Assembly: GCA_964633205.1 (NCBI GenBank)
Contig: CAZWFN010000222.1
Location: 1 to 7,569, forward strand
Length of the DNA stretch: 7,569 bases
Direction: 5' to 3'
From: CAYVQE01 sp964633205
GTDB taxonomy: Bacteria; Myxococcota; B64-G9
Shown here: positions 1 to 7,285 of the stretch, piece by piece
Layout: every line of letters starts with the position of its first letter
How positions within the stretch are numbered: position 1 is the stretch's first letter
Translations under genes and position numbers: made by a program
The notes under the pieces: model-generated
Databases searched by the model: none
Told to the model about the DNA's origin: nothing
The model's input: the letters and a program-made list of their open reading frames with translations, nothing else

Positions 1-140
1 TCACCCCGATGCCGTATCCGCACCATCTGCTTGCGCCCATTGCGGAACCGAACCTCGATCCGCTGTCCCACCCGGCGCACAGCGGCCCCCGAGTCGGGTA
101 AGCGGGTGGTGCCTCGTAGCAGCTTGGCGATCTTATTCAC
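1..140 (-). CDS. 5' end of fourth operon gene, function unknown (partial, runs off left edge)
   Basis: This is the beginning of a leftward gene; 46 codons are visible and the frame stays open at the window edge. The start is a GTG at 140 to 138. It is preceded, 2 bases away, by GGAGAGCGA (151 to 143), which contains a good Shine-Dalgarno core. The start lies inside the end of the helicase gene (GTGAATAA, 8-base overlap), so it is probably translationally coupled and belongs to the same operon. The visible peptide starts MNKIAKLLRG and is strongly basic. A stretch from about residue 20 to 46 alternates hydrophobic and charged residues (VGQRIEVRF, QMVRIRHRG), which suggests beta strands. I see no nuclease, methyltransferase or other diagnostic motif in this part and do not recognise the family. 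Its position makes it a likely further component of the system. The overlap and ribosome-binding site make the gene itself fairly safe; the function is open. Confidence 0.7.
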   Translation of the reverse strand, partial: MNKIAKLLRGTTRLPDSGAAVRRVGQRIEVRFRNGRKQMVRIRHRG

Positions 141-3100
141 GATCGCTCTCCCGGCGACGCAGTGTTGCCAGTAGTTTACCAGGTTCCTCGTCGATGCCAA
201 AGACCTCTTTTTCCACCACATCGGCACACCGCACCGCCCGCTCGAGGGCGTGGCGGACCTCGGCGGCCTGGGTGGTGTCGGGGTGGAATAGGATCTCGGC
301 GGCGGCGGTCAGGTGTAGGCCCTGGCGTTGGTTGTCCTTGACGGCGCAGATCTTGGCGTAGTTGGGGCGGCGTTGGATGGCGAAGATGCGCTCGTAGGTG
401 CTGGCCGCTGTGCCGTCGCGCAGGAATCCGATGGGGCTGGTGCAGCGCAGGATCATGCGGCCGCCGCCGGCTGCGGTTCGCAGCTCGGCTCTGAACGGTT
501 GCTTGCGGGTGCCGCGGCGGTCGGCGCCGGGGGGGATGGGGGTCTCGTGGTGCAGGTAGGTGGTGCCCTGGCGGATGTGGTCGTGGGGGCCTTGTAGGTC
601 GTCGATGTGGATCTCGCTGGCGACCTGGTTGATGAGCTGGTCGAACAGGGCCAGCGGGTTCTTGCGCTGCTGGTGGTCCATGGCCGGGGCGGCGCCCCTG
701 GCGGGCAGCCACTTGGGGTCGATGTCGAAGGCGCTCTGCAGCGGCTCTTTGATCTGGGGTCGCGGGCGGCCGGTGGTCAGGATGTGGCGGCTGACGTCGA
801 GGCGGCCGTCGCGGGTGGGGTCGGTGCCGAAGTCGCGGTGGAGCAGCTCGAGGAAGTGGTTCATGCGCTCCATCAGCCGACACACCTGCACCGACTCGTA
901 GGTCTCGGCCAGGAAGGGATAGTAGACCTGCAGCAGGTCCTCGCCGGCGGCGCTGTCGCGGCGCGCCAGGCGGCGGTGGGTCTGCGAGCCGATGCGGTCG
1001 ACGCGGCCGGTGCGCTGCTCCATGCTCGACGGCGTCCAGGAGATGCCGTAGTGCATCACCCGCGAGCAGAAGGTGTGCAGGTCCTCGCCCTCCTGCAGCA
1101 CGTCGGTGGTGACCAGGGCGTAGGGGTAGCCGGGCATGCGGAACTGGCGCAGCAGGCGGTCGTTGACGCGGCCCCACATGCCGCCCACCGGGGTCTGGCT
1201 CGACAGGCGGGGGGCCAGGTTGGCGCGCAGCCGGGACAGGGGCTGGTCGCGGAGGTCGGTCAGGTTGGTGTCCAGGATGAGGTGGTGGTTGCGGCCGATG
1301 GCGGCCAGCTCGCTGTAGCTCGAGGGGCCGGCGGGCGTGGGCGGCTCGGCGGGGCGGTGGGCGGCGCCGGGCTGGAGCGGCGCGGCCCGGTCGCGCTGGT
1401 GTTCGAGCGCATCGAGATAGTCGGCGATGAGCTGCTGGCCGTCGCGGTCGCCGGCCTGGCGCTTGCCGATCGCCAAAGAAAGGAGCCGGGCTGCGGCCTG
1501 CAGCCACAGGTCGATGAAGGGATGGCCGAGGCGGATGGCGCTGGCCAGCAGCTCGCGGCGCAGCTCGCGCTCGCGCAGGGCCTCGCGGAAGTCGCCGCCG
1601 TCGTCCGGCTGCGGCCAGAGCGCGTGGCGCAGGCCCGGCCGCTCGGCCAGGGCGGTGAACAGGGTGCGGCGCTGCAGGTAGTGCTCGGCCTGGCCGGGGA
1701 AGTCCTCCGGGGTGGCCGGCTGATCGGCCGGCCGGCGGGGGTAGACCTCGGCGAGCAGCACCCCGGCCCGGTGGCCGAGGTCGTTGTTCTGCTCGGCCAG
1801 CAGGCGCAGCACGGCCTCCTGATAGGCGAGGTAGACGCGCTGCAGCGCGTAGGAGCGCTGCTTGGAGTCGCGCCGGAACAGGCGATAGGCCTCGTCGCGC
1901 AGCCGGCTGCGCAGCGTGGCGGGGTCGCGGCCGGTGGCCGCGGCCAGCCGGCGCAGCGGCTCGGCATCTCCGAGCAGCCAGACCAGGTGGTTGTCGAGCA
2001 GCAGGGTCGACAGGGCGCCGCTGTCGCTGTCGAGCCGGTTGCGGCGGAAGGCCGCTGCGCTGAGCAGCCTGCGATCGCGCCCGGCGCCGCGGAAGAACCA
2101 GGCGAAGAAGGTGTCGCGGTCGCCGCTGTCGTCCCGGCCGTGCGCGCCGGGGCGCGGCCCGCCGCTGCGCGCCAGGTCCTCGCGGGTGGTGTGCCGGCGC
2201 CGTTGGTCCCGGTAGCGCTCGAAGGCGCCTTCGATCTGGCTGCGCACCCGGCCGCGGGTGTGGCGATGCAGGTAGCCGCGCAACCAGTCGTCGTAGCGCT
2301 CGCCGATCTTCTCGGCCAGCTCGGCCACGCTGGCCACCCGGCGCACGAAGATCAGGGTCTTTTCGCCGCGCAGCATGGCCGCGGCCGCGGCGGCGGCCAC
2401 CGCGTCCATCTTGGGATGCGGCATGCTGCGACCGAAGCGGCGCCGGTAGCCGGCGGCGATGCGGTCGACGCTGGGCGTGTCCAGCCCCTCGCGCTCGAAG
2501 CGGTCGTCGGTCTGGGCGGCGCCGTCGAAGGCGGCGGCAGCGTCGTCGGCGTCGTCGTCGGCGTCATCGCCGGCGTCCGGGGCGCTGCGCCGGACCTTGG
2601 CCGTCTGCAGGAAGCTCTCGAAGGAGGCCAGCATGCCGATCTGGAAGCTGCGCTTGAAACCGCGGCCCTGCCGGCGGCCCTGGCGGGCCAGCGCATCGGT
2701 GACCTTCTTCTGCACCAGGGCCACGATCAACCGCTGGTGGTCGTCGCCGCCGGCCAGCGGCTCGTCGAAGCGCGCCACGCCGCCGCCGCGCCACTCGCGC
2801 CGGACCATGTTCTTGGTGTGCTTGCGGCCGCCGATGTCCAGCCGCGCCAGCCGGCGCACCAGCACCCGGCGCGCCAGCCGCCGGCCCGCGGCCGGATCCA
2901 GCTCCGGGTCGGCCAGCTCGGCCAGCCGCTCGCCGCAGCCCAGCACGTCGAGCTGGTTCCACAGCTCGACGAAGTCGCCCTCCAGCGGGGTGGCCGACAG
3001 CAGCAGCACCCGCCGCGCCCGCGGGCCGCCGCCGCGGTGCAGCGGCACCTGGGGGTCGGGCCGGCCCAGCGCCAGGGCCAGCACCCGGTTGCGCGCGGCC

Positions 3101-3771
3101 ACCCGCGGGCCGTAGCCGTGCTTGAGGTTGTGGGCCTCGTCGACCACCACCAGGTCGAACTCGGGCAGCACCGCGTTGAGCGCCCGGGCGTAGGCATCCT
3201 TGAACAGCTGCGGCTGGTGCACGGCCCGGCGCAGGTCGAGCTCGGCCAGCTCGCTCCAGGGCAGCTCGCGCAGCAGCGCTCGGCGGCGGGCGCGCAGCTT
3301 GCCCGGGGGAATGGCCAGGCTGAAGCTGGGCAGCCGCAGCAGGAAATCGCGGTTGGCGTTGCGAACCACCTGGTGCAGCAGATCGGCCAGGCTGGGGCAC
3401 AGCACCGGCTCGACGACCGGGCCGCCCTGCAGCGTCTTGACCCGGTTGTCGCGCAGCCGCCAGTTGTTGCGCGTGAAGTTGCGCAGCTCCTTGTGCCACT
3501 TGTTCTGGATGTTCTCGCGCGGGGCGATGTAGAGCACCCGCGCCCCGGGCTGGAAGTGGCGCAGCAGGCCGACCACGCCCAGGGCCACGTAGGTCTTGCC
3601 CATGCCCACCTCGTCGGCCAGGTAGGCGCAGCCCTGCTCGACCAGCATGTTGTACAGGGCCACGGCGCCTTCGAGCTGGTCGCCGGCGAAGGCCCGGGCC
3701 GCCTCGGAGCGGCCGCTGAAGTCGATCAGCCGGCCGGCGTGGTGGCGGTCGATGGGCTCCAGGTCGCGCAT
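133..3771 (-). CDS. SNF2/DEAH-like superfamily 2 DNA helicase/translocase with large insertion
   Basis: A 1212-residue cytoplasmic ATPase, likely a DNA translocase and the motor of the system. Motor domain 1 shows Walker A DEVGMGKT (53-60, Lys59), motif Ia-like YIAPRENIQNKW (81-92), Walker B DEAH (211-214) and motif III SATP (259-262). Motor domain 2 starts near KTLIFVRRV (471-479, motif IV), with motif V TTDVLQEGEDLH (888-899) and motif VI QRTGRVDRIG (919-928, arginines 923 and 926). These motifs resemble SNF2/RapA-like helicases. About 400 residues lie between motifs IV and V, far more than usual, forming a charged helical insertion. An acidic linker (399-410) and an alanine run near 452-461 precede domain 2. 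Residues 940-1212 are a C-terminal region I do not recognise. The reading frame is open upstream to 5424, but ATG at 3771 is chosen because it overlaps the PLD stop as TGATG and the helicase-like sequence begins just after it. The longer upstream frame is only antisense-like shadow over the PLD gene. Operon position suggests it works with the PLD protein. Confidence 0.93.
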   Translation of the reverse strand: MRDLEPIDRHHAGRLIDFSGRSEAARAFAGDQLEGAVALYNMLVEQGCAYLADEVGMGKTYVALGVVGLLRHFQPGARVLYIAPRENIQNKWHKELRNFTRNNWRLRDNRVKTLQGGPVVEPVLCPSLADLLHQVVRNANRDFLLRLPSFSLAIPPGKLRARRRALLRELPWSELAELDLRRAVHQPQLFKDAYARALNAVLPEFDLVVVDEAHNLKHGYGPRVAARNRVLALALGRPDPQVPLHRGGGPRARRVLLLSATPLEGDFVELWNQLDVLGCGERLAELADPELDPAAGRRLARRVLVRRLARLDIGGRKHTKNMVRREWRGGGVARFDEPLAGGDDHQRLIVALVQKKVTDALARQGRRQGRGFKRSFQIGMLASFESFLQTAKVRRSAPDAGDDADDDADDAAAAFDGAAQTDDRFEREGLDTPSVDRIAAGYRRRFGRSMPHPKMDAVAAAAAAAMLRGEKTLIFVRRVASVAELAEKIGERYDDWLRGYLHRHTRGRVRSQIEGAFERYRDQRRRHTTREDLARSGGPRPGAHGRDDSGDRDTFFAWFFRGAGRDRRLLSAAAFRRNRLDSDSGALSTLLLDNHLVWLLGDAEPLRRLAAATGRDPATLRSRLRDEAYRLFRRDSKQRSYALQRVYLAYQEAVLRLLAEQNNDLGHRAGVLLAEVYPRRPADQPATPEDFPGQAEHYLQRRTLFTALAERPGLRHALWPQPDDGGDFREALRERELRRELLASAIRLGHPFIDLWLQAAARLLSLAIGKRQAGDRDGQQLIADYLDALEHQRDRAAPLQPGAAHRPAEPPTPAGPSSYSELAAIGRNHHLILDTNLTDLRDQPLSRLRANLAPRLSSQTPVGGMWGRVNDRLLRQFRMPGYPYALVTTDVLQEGEDLHTFCSRVMHYGISWTPSSMEQRTGRVDRIGSQTHRRLARRDSAAGEDLLQVYYPFLAETYESVQVCRLMERMNHFLELLHRDFGTDPTRDGRLDVSRHILTTGRPRPQIKEPLQSAFDIDPKWLPARGAAPAMDHQQRKNPLALFDQLINQVASEIHIDDLQGPHDHIRQGTTYLHHETPIPPGADRRGTRKQPFRAELRTAAGGGRMILRCTSPIGFLRDGTAASTYERIFAIQRRPNYAKICAVKDNQRQGLHLTAAAEILFHPDTTQAAEVRHALERAVRCADVVEKEVFGIDEEPGKLLATLRRRESDRE

Positions 3772-5855
3772 CAGGGCTCGACCTCGTCGGGCAGGGGCAT
3801 GGGCTGGCCGAAGGCCTTTTCGAACCAGCGGAAGAAGCGCTCGCGGTCGATCCCCGGGCCCAGCTCGAGCGCGGCCTTGATGTCCGCCACGGCGTTCAGC
3901 CGCCGGTCGAGCGCGCTCAGGCGCTCGGCGTGGGCGGCGAAGAAGGCGGGATGGGCGGCCTGCAGCCGGTCGAGCAGATCGCAGGCGCACAGCAGGTGCA
4001 GGTAGCGGTTGACCGGGTCCTGCTGCGGGTCTTGGGCCACCTTGTCCAGCAGCGAGGGCAGCGAATCGAACTTGCGGCCCAGCAGGCGGTACTCGGCCTC
4101 GCGCCGGCGCGGCGGGTCGGCCTCCAGGGCATCGGCCACGTGCTCCTCCAGGCAGGAGAAGGCGTGGAAGATGCCGGCGAAGCGATCGAACATCGAGACC
4201 GGCGGCTCGCGCTGGGGGTCCTCGGGGTCCTGGCCGCGAGCCACGGCCAGCTGGCGTTCGAGCTGGGCGGCCAGGAAGGTGTCGCGCTGCTCGTCGGACA
4301 GCAGCGACCAGTACTCCAGGATCTGCTCCGGGGTCAGCTCGTGCAGCAGCGAGGGCTTGTACGCCATGCCCTGCTCGCGCACCAGCACGGCGAGCGGCTC
4401 GGCGCCCAGGTGCAGCTCGACCAGCGACGAGGTGCGCAGGTGGCGGCGCAGCGCCTCGGCCGCCCGCGCCGGCAGCGGCCGCCAGCGGCCGGCGGCCGGG
4501 GGCGCCAGGGTGAACAACAGCCGGCCGCCGCCGTGCACCTCGACGCGCTCGGGCGCCGGGCCGGTCGCCGGTGGCAGCCAGCGGTAGGCGGCCCGGTCGT
4601 CGGCCCAGTCGTAGCGCAGCAGCAGGTCGCCGGCGGCGGTGCGTTCCAGCACCGCGGGCTGCTGCGGCGGGTCGAAGCCCGGCGTGGCCTGCTCGTCGGG
4701 CTGCAGCCACCAGCGGGGCTCGGACGGCAGGTCGGTCTGGTCGACCAGCACCGCGCTCTCCAGGTTGCCCTGTCGGGCACCGCGGTGGGCGGCCGCGGTC
4801 AGGTTGACCGAGCCCGACACCAGCACCTGCCAGCGCCCCCGCGGGCTGAACAGGCGGTAGAGCTTGGCATGGACAAAGCGCTCGGCCGCCGCGCGGTGAT
4901 CGGCCGCCAGGCGCAGCAGCTCGGCGGGCAGCGCGGCCCAGCGGGTGCGCGGCAGCTGCGCCACGGCCTCGTAGTGCGCCTCGCTGCAGGCGGCCTTGCC
5001 GTCGGCCCGGCGCGGCAGCAGGATGCGGGTGGCCGCGGGTTCTAGCGCAGCGATCAGCCGGCGCAGGGTGCGCGCGTCGTCGGTCTGATCCAAATAGGGC
5101 GCGATCACCTCCAGCCGGTAGCTGCCCGGCTCGGCGTTGAGGAGCTGGCGCAAAAAGTCCGGGAAGGGCTGGCGGCCGGTGTACAGGCGGGGATGGAGCT
5201 GGCCGCGGTGGCTGGCCAGCCGGCGATCGGAGGTCTCGTCCTTCAAAAAGCCGCGCATGGCCTCCAGCGCGCCGTGGTCGGCGCCGGCGGCGCCGGCGCG
5301 GTCGACGTGCAGCAGGCGGTCGATCAGGCCCAGCGCCCGGCCCCGCGACAGCAGGTCGCCGCGCAGCGAGCTCGGCTGCCCGGCGGCGATCTCGGCGATG
5401 TGGGCCGTCTCCAGGTTGCGCCACCAGCCGGCCTCGGTCAGGTTGGCCGAGGTGGTCAGCAGCAGCAGGCTCCGGTGGGCCTCGCCGGTCTCCGGGTCGG
5501 GATTTTCCACCAGCAGCAGGGCGTTCTTGGCGTGCAGCACCCGGCCGGCCGGGGCCAGGCCGATGCGCTGGTAGTCGAGCCGGGCCGAGCCGTGGGTCAG
5601 GTCCAGGACCCGGCGGTCGTAGTAGACGGCCAGCCGCTCCAGCCCGCGCAGGGCCTCTTCGAGCTGCACCAGCCGGACCATGTCCTGCCGGCTGAAGGCG
5701 CGGTCGAACAGCAGCGGCAGCAGCTGGCGCTCGAAGAAGCCGGGGTCGAAGTTGTAGCTGGTGAACACCGCCGCCGTGACCCGGCGGCCGGCTATGGCCT
5801 GGCTCAGGGCCTCGGCGAGCACCTGGCGCCGCGGCCCGCGGTCGCGATCAGTCAT
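3771..5855 (-). CDS. Phospholipase D-fold nuclease-like protein with two HxK half-sites
   Basis: A 694-residue soluble protein with two PLD-type half-sites, probably a DNA-cleaving (or DNA-binding) partner of the helicase. Half-site 1 has LHAK (His108, Lys110), TSANLT (Asn138) and NLE (Glu149). Half-site 2 has VHAK (His329, Lys331), SGSVNLT (Asn351) and NLE (Glu366). The two halves together would form one active site with a phosphohistidine intermediate, as known for the PLD superfamily. The Asp of the textbook HxKxxxxD motif is absent from both halves (Leu115 and Phe336 at those places). Residues 1-165 and about 215-375 form the two PLD lobes. Residues from about 400 on are an additional region, including LTPEQILEYW (508-517) and a helical tail, with no family I recognise. 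The start ATG at 5855 overlaps the previous stop (ATGACTGA), and the ribosome-binding site is weak, both pointing to coupling. A non-nucleolytic role for the PLD fold cannot be excluded. Confidence 0.9.
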   Translation of the reverse strand: MTDRDRGPRRQVLAEALSQAIAGRRVTAAVFTSYNFDPGFFERQLLPLLFDRAFSRQDMVRLVQLEEALRGLERLAVYYDRRVLDLTHGSARLDYQRIGLAPAGRVLHAKNALLLVENPDPETGEAHRSLLLLTTSANLTEAGWWRNLETAHIAEIAAGQPSSLRGDLLSRGRALGLIDRLLHVDRAGAAGADHGALEAMRGFLKDETSDRRLASHRGQLHPRLYTGRQPFPDFLRQLLNAEPGSYRLEVIAPYLDQTDDARTLRRLIAALEPAATRILLPRRADGKAACSEAHYEAVAQLPRTRWAALPAELLRLAADHRAAAERFVHAKLYRLFSPRGRWQVLVSGSVNLTAAAHRGARQGNLESAVLVDQTDLPSEPRWWLQPDEQATPGFDPPQQPAVLERTAAGDLLLRYDWADDRAAYRWLPPATGPAPERVEVHGGGRLLFTLAPPAAGRWRPLPARAAEALRRHLRTSSLVELHLGAEPLAVLVREQGMAYKPSLLHELTPEQILEYWSLLSDEQRDTFLAAQLERQLAVARGQDPEDPQREPPVSMFDRFAGIFHAFSCLEEHVADALEADPPRRREAEYRLLGRKFDSLPSLLDKVAQDPQQDPVNRYLHLLCACDLLDRLQAAHPAFFAAHAERLSALDRRLNAVADIKAALELGPGIDRERFFRWFEKAFGQPMPLPDEVEP

Positions 5856-7218
5856 GGTCGCGCCCCAGGCCCTGCACCTGGGCGCCGATGGACTTGAGCG
5901 CGCCCAGGAAGTAGGAGTAGTGCAGCTCGCCGTAGAGCTCCGCGGGCTCGGCCAGGCCGGCCTCGCCCGGCCGGTAGTTGACCTGCAGCCGCCCCGCCGC
6001 CTGGGCGACCCAGGGGCTGCCGCCGCGTTGCTGCATGACGAAGGCGTTCTGCTCGAGCAGGGTGGTGACGGCCCGGCGGTAGCTGCCGCTGGCCAGCTGG
6101 CGGGCCAGCCTGTCGATGGCCGCCACCAGCTCGGCCCGCTCGGCCCGGGCCAGCGGCACCGGAGCGGCCAGCGCCCCGGGCTGCAGCGCCAGCCCCGCGG
6201 CGGGCCAGGCCTCGGCCACCTCGGCCACCAGCTCGCGCAGCATCAGCCCGTCCGCGGCCAGCAGCCGATCGAACAGCGCCACGGCCGCGCCCAGCACCCG
6301 GTCCAGGTGCCCGATCTGCTCCAGGTGCGCGGCCAGCTCCGCGTCCCCTGCCCCGCGCGCCGCCGCGACCAGCTCCTGCAGATCCCGCACATCGAAGGGC
6401 CGCGCCCAACGCCTGCGCGACCGCTTGAACACCCGTTGCATCAGGCCCCACAGCCGCTCCTGCCGCAGCCGCTCCTGCCGCGGCCCCTCCTGGCGCAGCC
6501 CCTCCCCCGCCCGGCCGCCCAGCAGCAGTTGCCGTTGGTAGAAGTCCCGCTCCTCGGCCGCGAGTTCGGGCGCGTGCAACTCGGCCACCCGCTCGGCCAA
6601 CCGGCGGTCTCGCCCCCGCGGCTCGAACAGCGCCTCGGGCCGCGCCAGCAGCCGCACCAGCGCCTCGCCCTGCCCCAGGCCCACCTGCTGCAAGCGGCCC
6701 TCGATGTGCTCGCGCGCTGCGGGGGTCAGCCGATGGCCCCGGGGCTCGACCAGCCCGCTGTCCCGCGAGGCCACCATGTACAGCCCCCAGAGCCCATAAA
6801 CCTTCTGCTCGCTGAGAATCCGCTCCCGCCGCGCCCCCATCAACCGAACCCGAGGCCGCCGCTCCTGCAGCCGCCGCCTCACCCGCAAGCGACCCAACAC
6901 CCGCCCGGCCGCAGCCTCGTAAACGACCTCCCGGCTGAAAGCCGCCAACACCTCGGCCCCCAGAAACACCTCCAAGCGCTCCGCCTCATCCCGCCCCAGA
7001 TCGTCGACCAGCTTCTCGGCCAGGTACAAGCCCAGCATCACGGTGGTAAAGCCCCGCAGCGAAGTCGTGACCGTGGTCAAGTTCGAGACCACCCGCCGCC
7101 CGAAGTACACCCAAACCTGCTCCAGCCCCAAGGGGTCCACCGACCCCTTGAGCCGCATGTCCGGATCGACCTCGGTCAAAAAGGGAACCGAATACCCGCG
7201 CTCCACCCGCGCCGCCAT
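5848..7218 (-). CDS. Unrecognised first protein of the helicase/PLD operon
   Basis: A 456-residue soluble protein with no signal peptide or membrane segment, rich in Arg, Glu, Ala and Leu, mostly helical in appearance. I do not recognise the family. It has a compact hydrophobic N-terminal block (PFLTEVDPD at 12-20; FGRRVVSNLTT in the following segment). A possible winged-helix-like part contains KVYGLWGLYMVAS (139-151) followed by LTPAAREHIE. Next come a charged helical middle with a tandem RQERL repeat (242-256) and a C-terminal part with QNAFVMQQRGGSPW (390-403) and a Tyr-rich end. The ATG at 7218 is preferred: it follows GGAGAG by 8 bases, while a GTG in the same frame at 7257 (13 codons longer) lies upstream of the predicted transcription start. 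It is the first gene after the operon promoter and overlaps the PLD gene by 8 bases. A DNA-sensing or scaffold role is an inference from context and the winged-helix-like segment only. Confidence 0.85.
   Translation of the reverse strand: MAARVERGYSVPFLTEVDPDMRLKGSVDPLGLEQVWVYFGRRVVSNLTTVTTSLRGFTTVMLGLYLAEKLVDDLGRDEAERLEVFLGAEVLAAFSREVVYEAAAGRVLGRLRVRRRLQERRPRVRLMGARRERILSEQKVYGLWGLYMVASRDSGLVEPRGHRLTPAAREHIEGRLQQVGLGQGEALVRLLARPEALFEPRGRDRRLAERVAELHAPELAAEERDFYQRQLLLGGRAGEGLRQEGPRQERLRQERLWGLMQRVFKRSRRRWARPFDVRDLQELVAAARGAGDAELAAHLEQIGHLDRVLGAAVALFDRLLAADGLMLRELVAEVAEAWPAAGLALQPGALAAPVPLARAERAELVAAIDRLARQLASGSYRRAVTTLLEQNAFVMQQRGGSPWVAQAAGRLQVNYRPGEAGLAEPAELYGELHYSYFLGALKSIGAQVQGLGRDHD
6451..6510 (-). 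repeat. 15-bp in-frame tandem repeat within the first operon gene
   Basis: On the + strand, CAGCCGCTCCTGCCG occurs twice back to back (6451-6465 and 6466-6480). A third copy with 3 mismatches (6481-6495) and a more decayed fourth (6496-6510) follow. Each unit encodes five residues on the minus strand: RQERL, RQERL, RQEGP and AGEGL, at protein residues 256 back to 237. The unit length is a multiple of 3, so copy number can change without breaking the frame. Confidence 0.8.
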
Positions 7219-7223
7219 ACCAG

Positions 7224-7232
7224 TCGCTCTCC
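7224..7232 (-). promoter_or_regulatory. Ribosome-binding site that decides the start of the first operon gene
   Basis: GGAGAGCGA lies 5 bases before the ATG at 7218 (8 bases from GGAGAG to ATG). The alternative GTG at 7257 has only a weak GGTGG upstream. The same 9 bases precede the GTG start of the fourth gene (151 to 143). Confidence 0.6.
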
Positions 7233-7257
7233 ACTCGAGCCGCCAGGAAGTGGCCAC

Positions 7258-7285
7258 ATTCTATCGCCACCAGCTACCGAGTCAA
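7258..7285 (-). promoter_or_regulatory. Sigma70-like promoter for the leftward operon
   Basis: Read leftward: -35 TTGACT (7285-7280, 5 of 6 to consensus), 16-bp spacer, -10 TAGAAT (7263-7258, 5 of 6). Transcription should begin near 7250, giving a leader of roughly 30 bases before the ATG at 7218. This is the best promoter-like match I found in the intergenic region on this strand. Confidence 0.6.

Noticed and set aside
607..4005. A 1132-residue open frame on the + strand opposite the helicase
   Set aside because: The minus strand carries clear helicase motifs here. The + frame is repetitive in Ala, Gly, Gln and Val with no domains, as expected from antisense of high-GC coding DNA.
3772..5424. 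Upstream extension of the helicase frame giving 1763 residues
   Set aside because: The extra part is Arg/Pro/Ala-rich sequence overlapping the PLD gene on the same strand. The TGATG overlap at 3771 and the onset of helicase-like sequence mark the true start.
133..5855. Assignment to DISARM or to the Dpd 7-deazapurine system
   Set aside because: Both include PLD and helicase proteins, but no DUF1998 protein, DNA methyltransferase, Tgt-like or preQ-pathway gene is visible in the window. The evidence is not enough to name either.
6451..6510. Possible CRISPR-like array
   Set aside because: The 15-bp units are contiguous with no spacers and lie in frame inside a gene, so this is a coding tandem repeat.
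7219..7257. GTG at 7257 as start of the first operon gene
   Set aside because: It lies next to the -10 element and upstream of the predicted transcript start, with only a weak ribosome-binding site. ATG 7218 is better placed.
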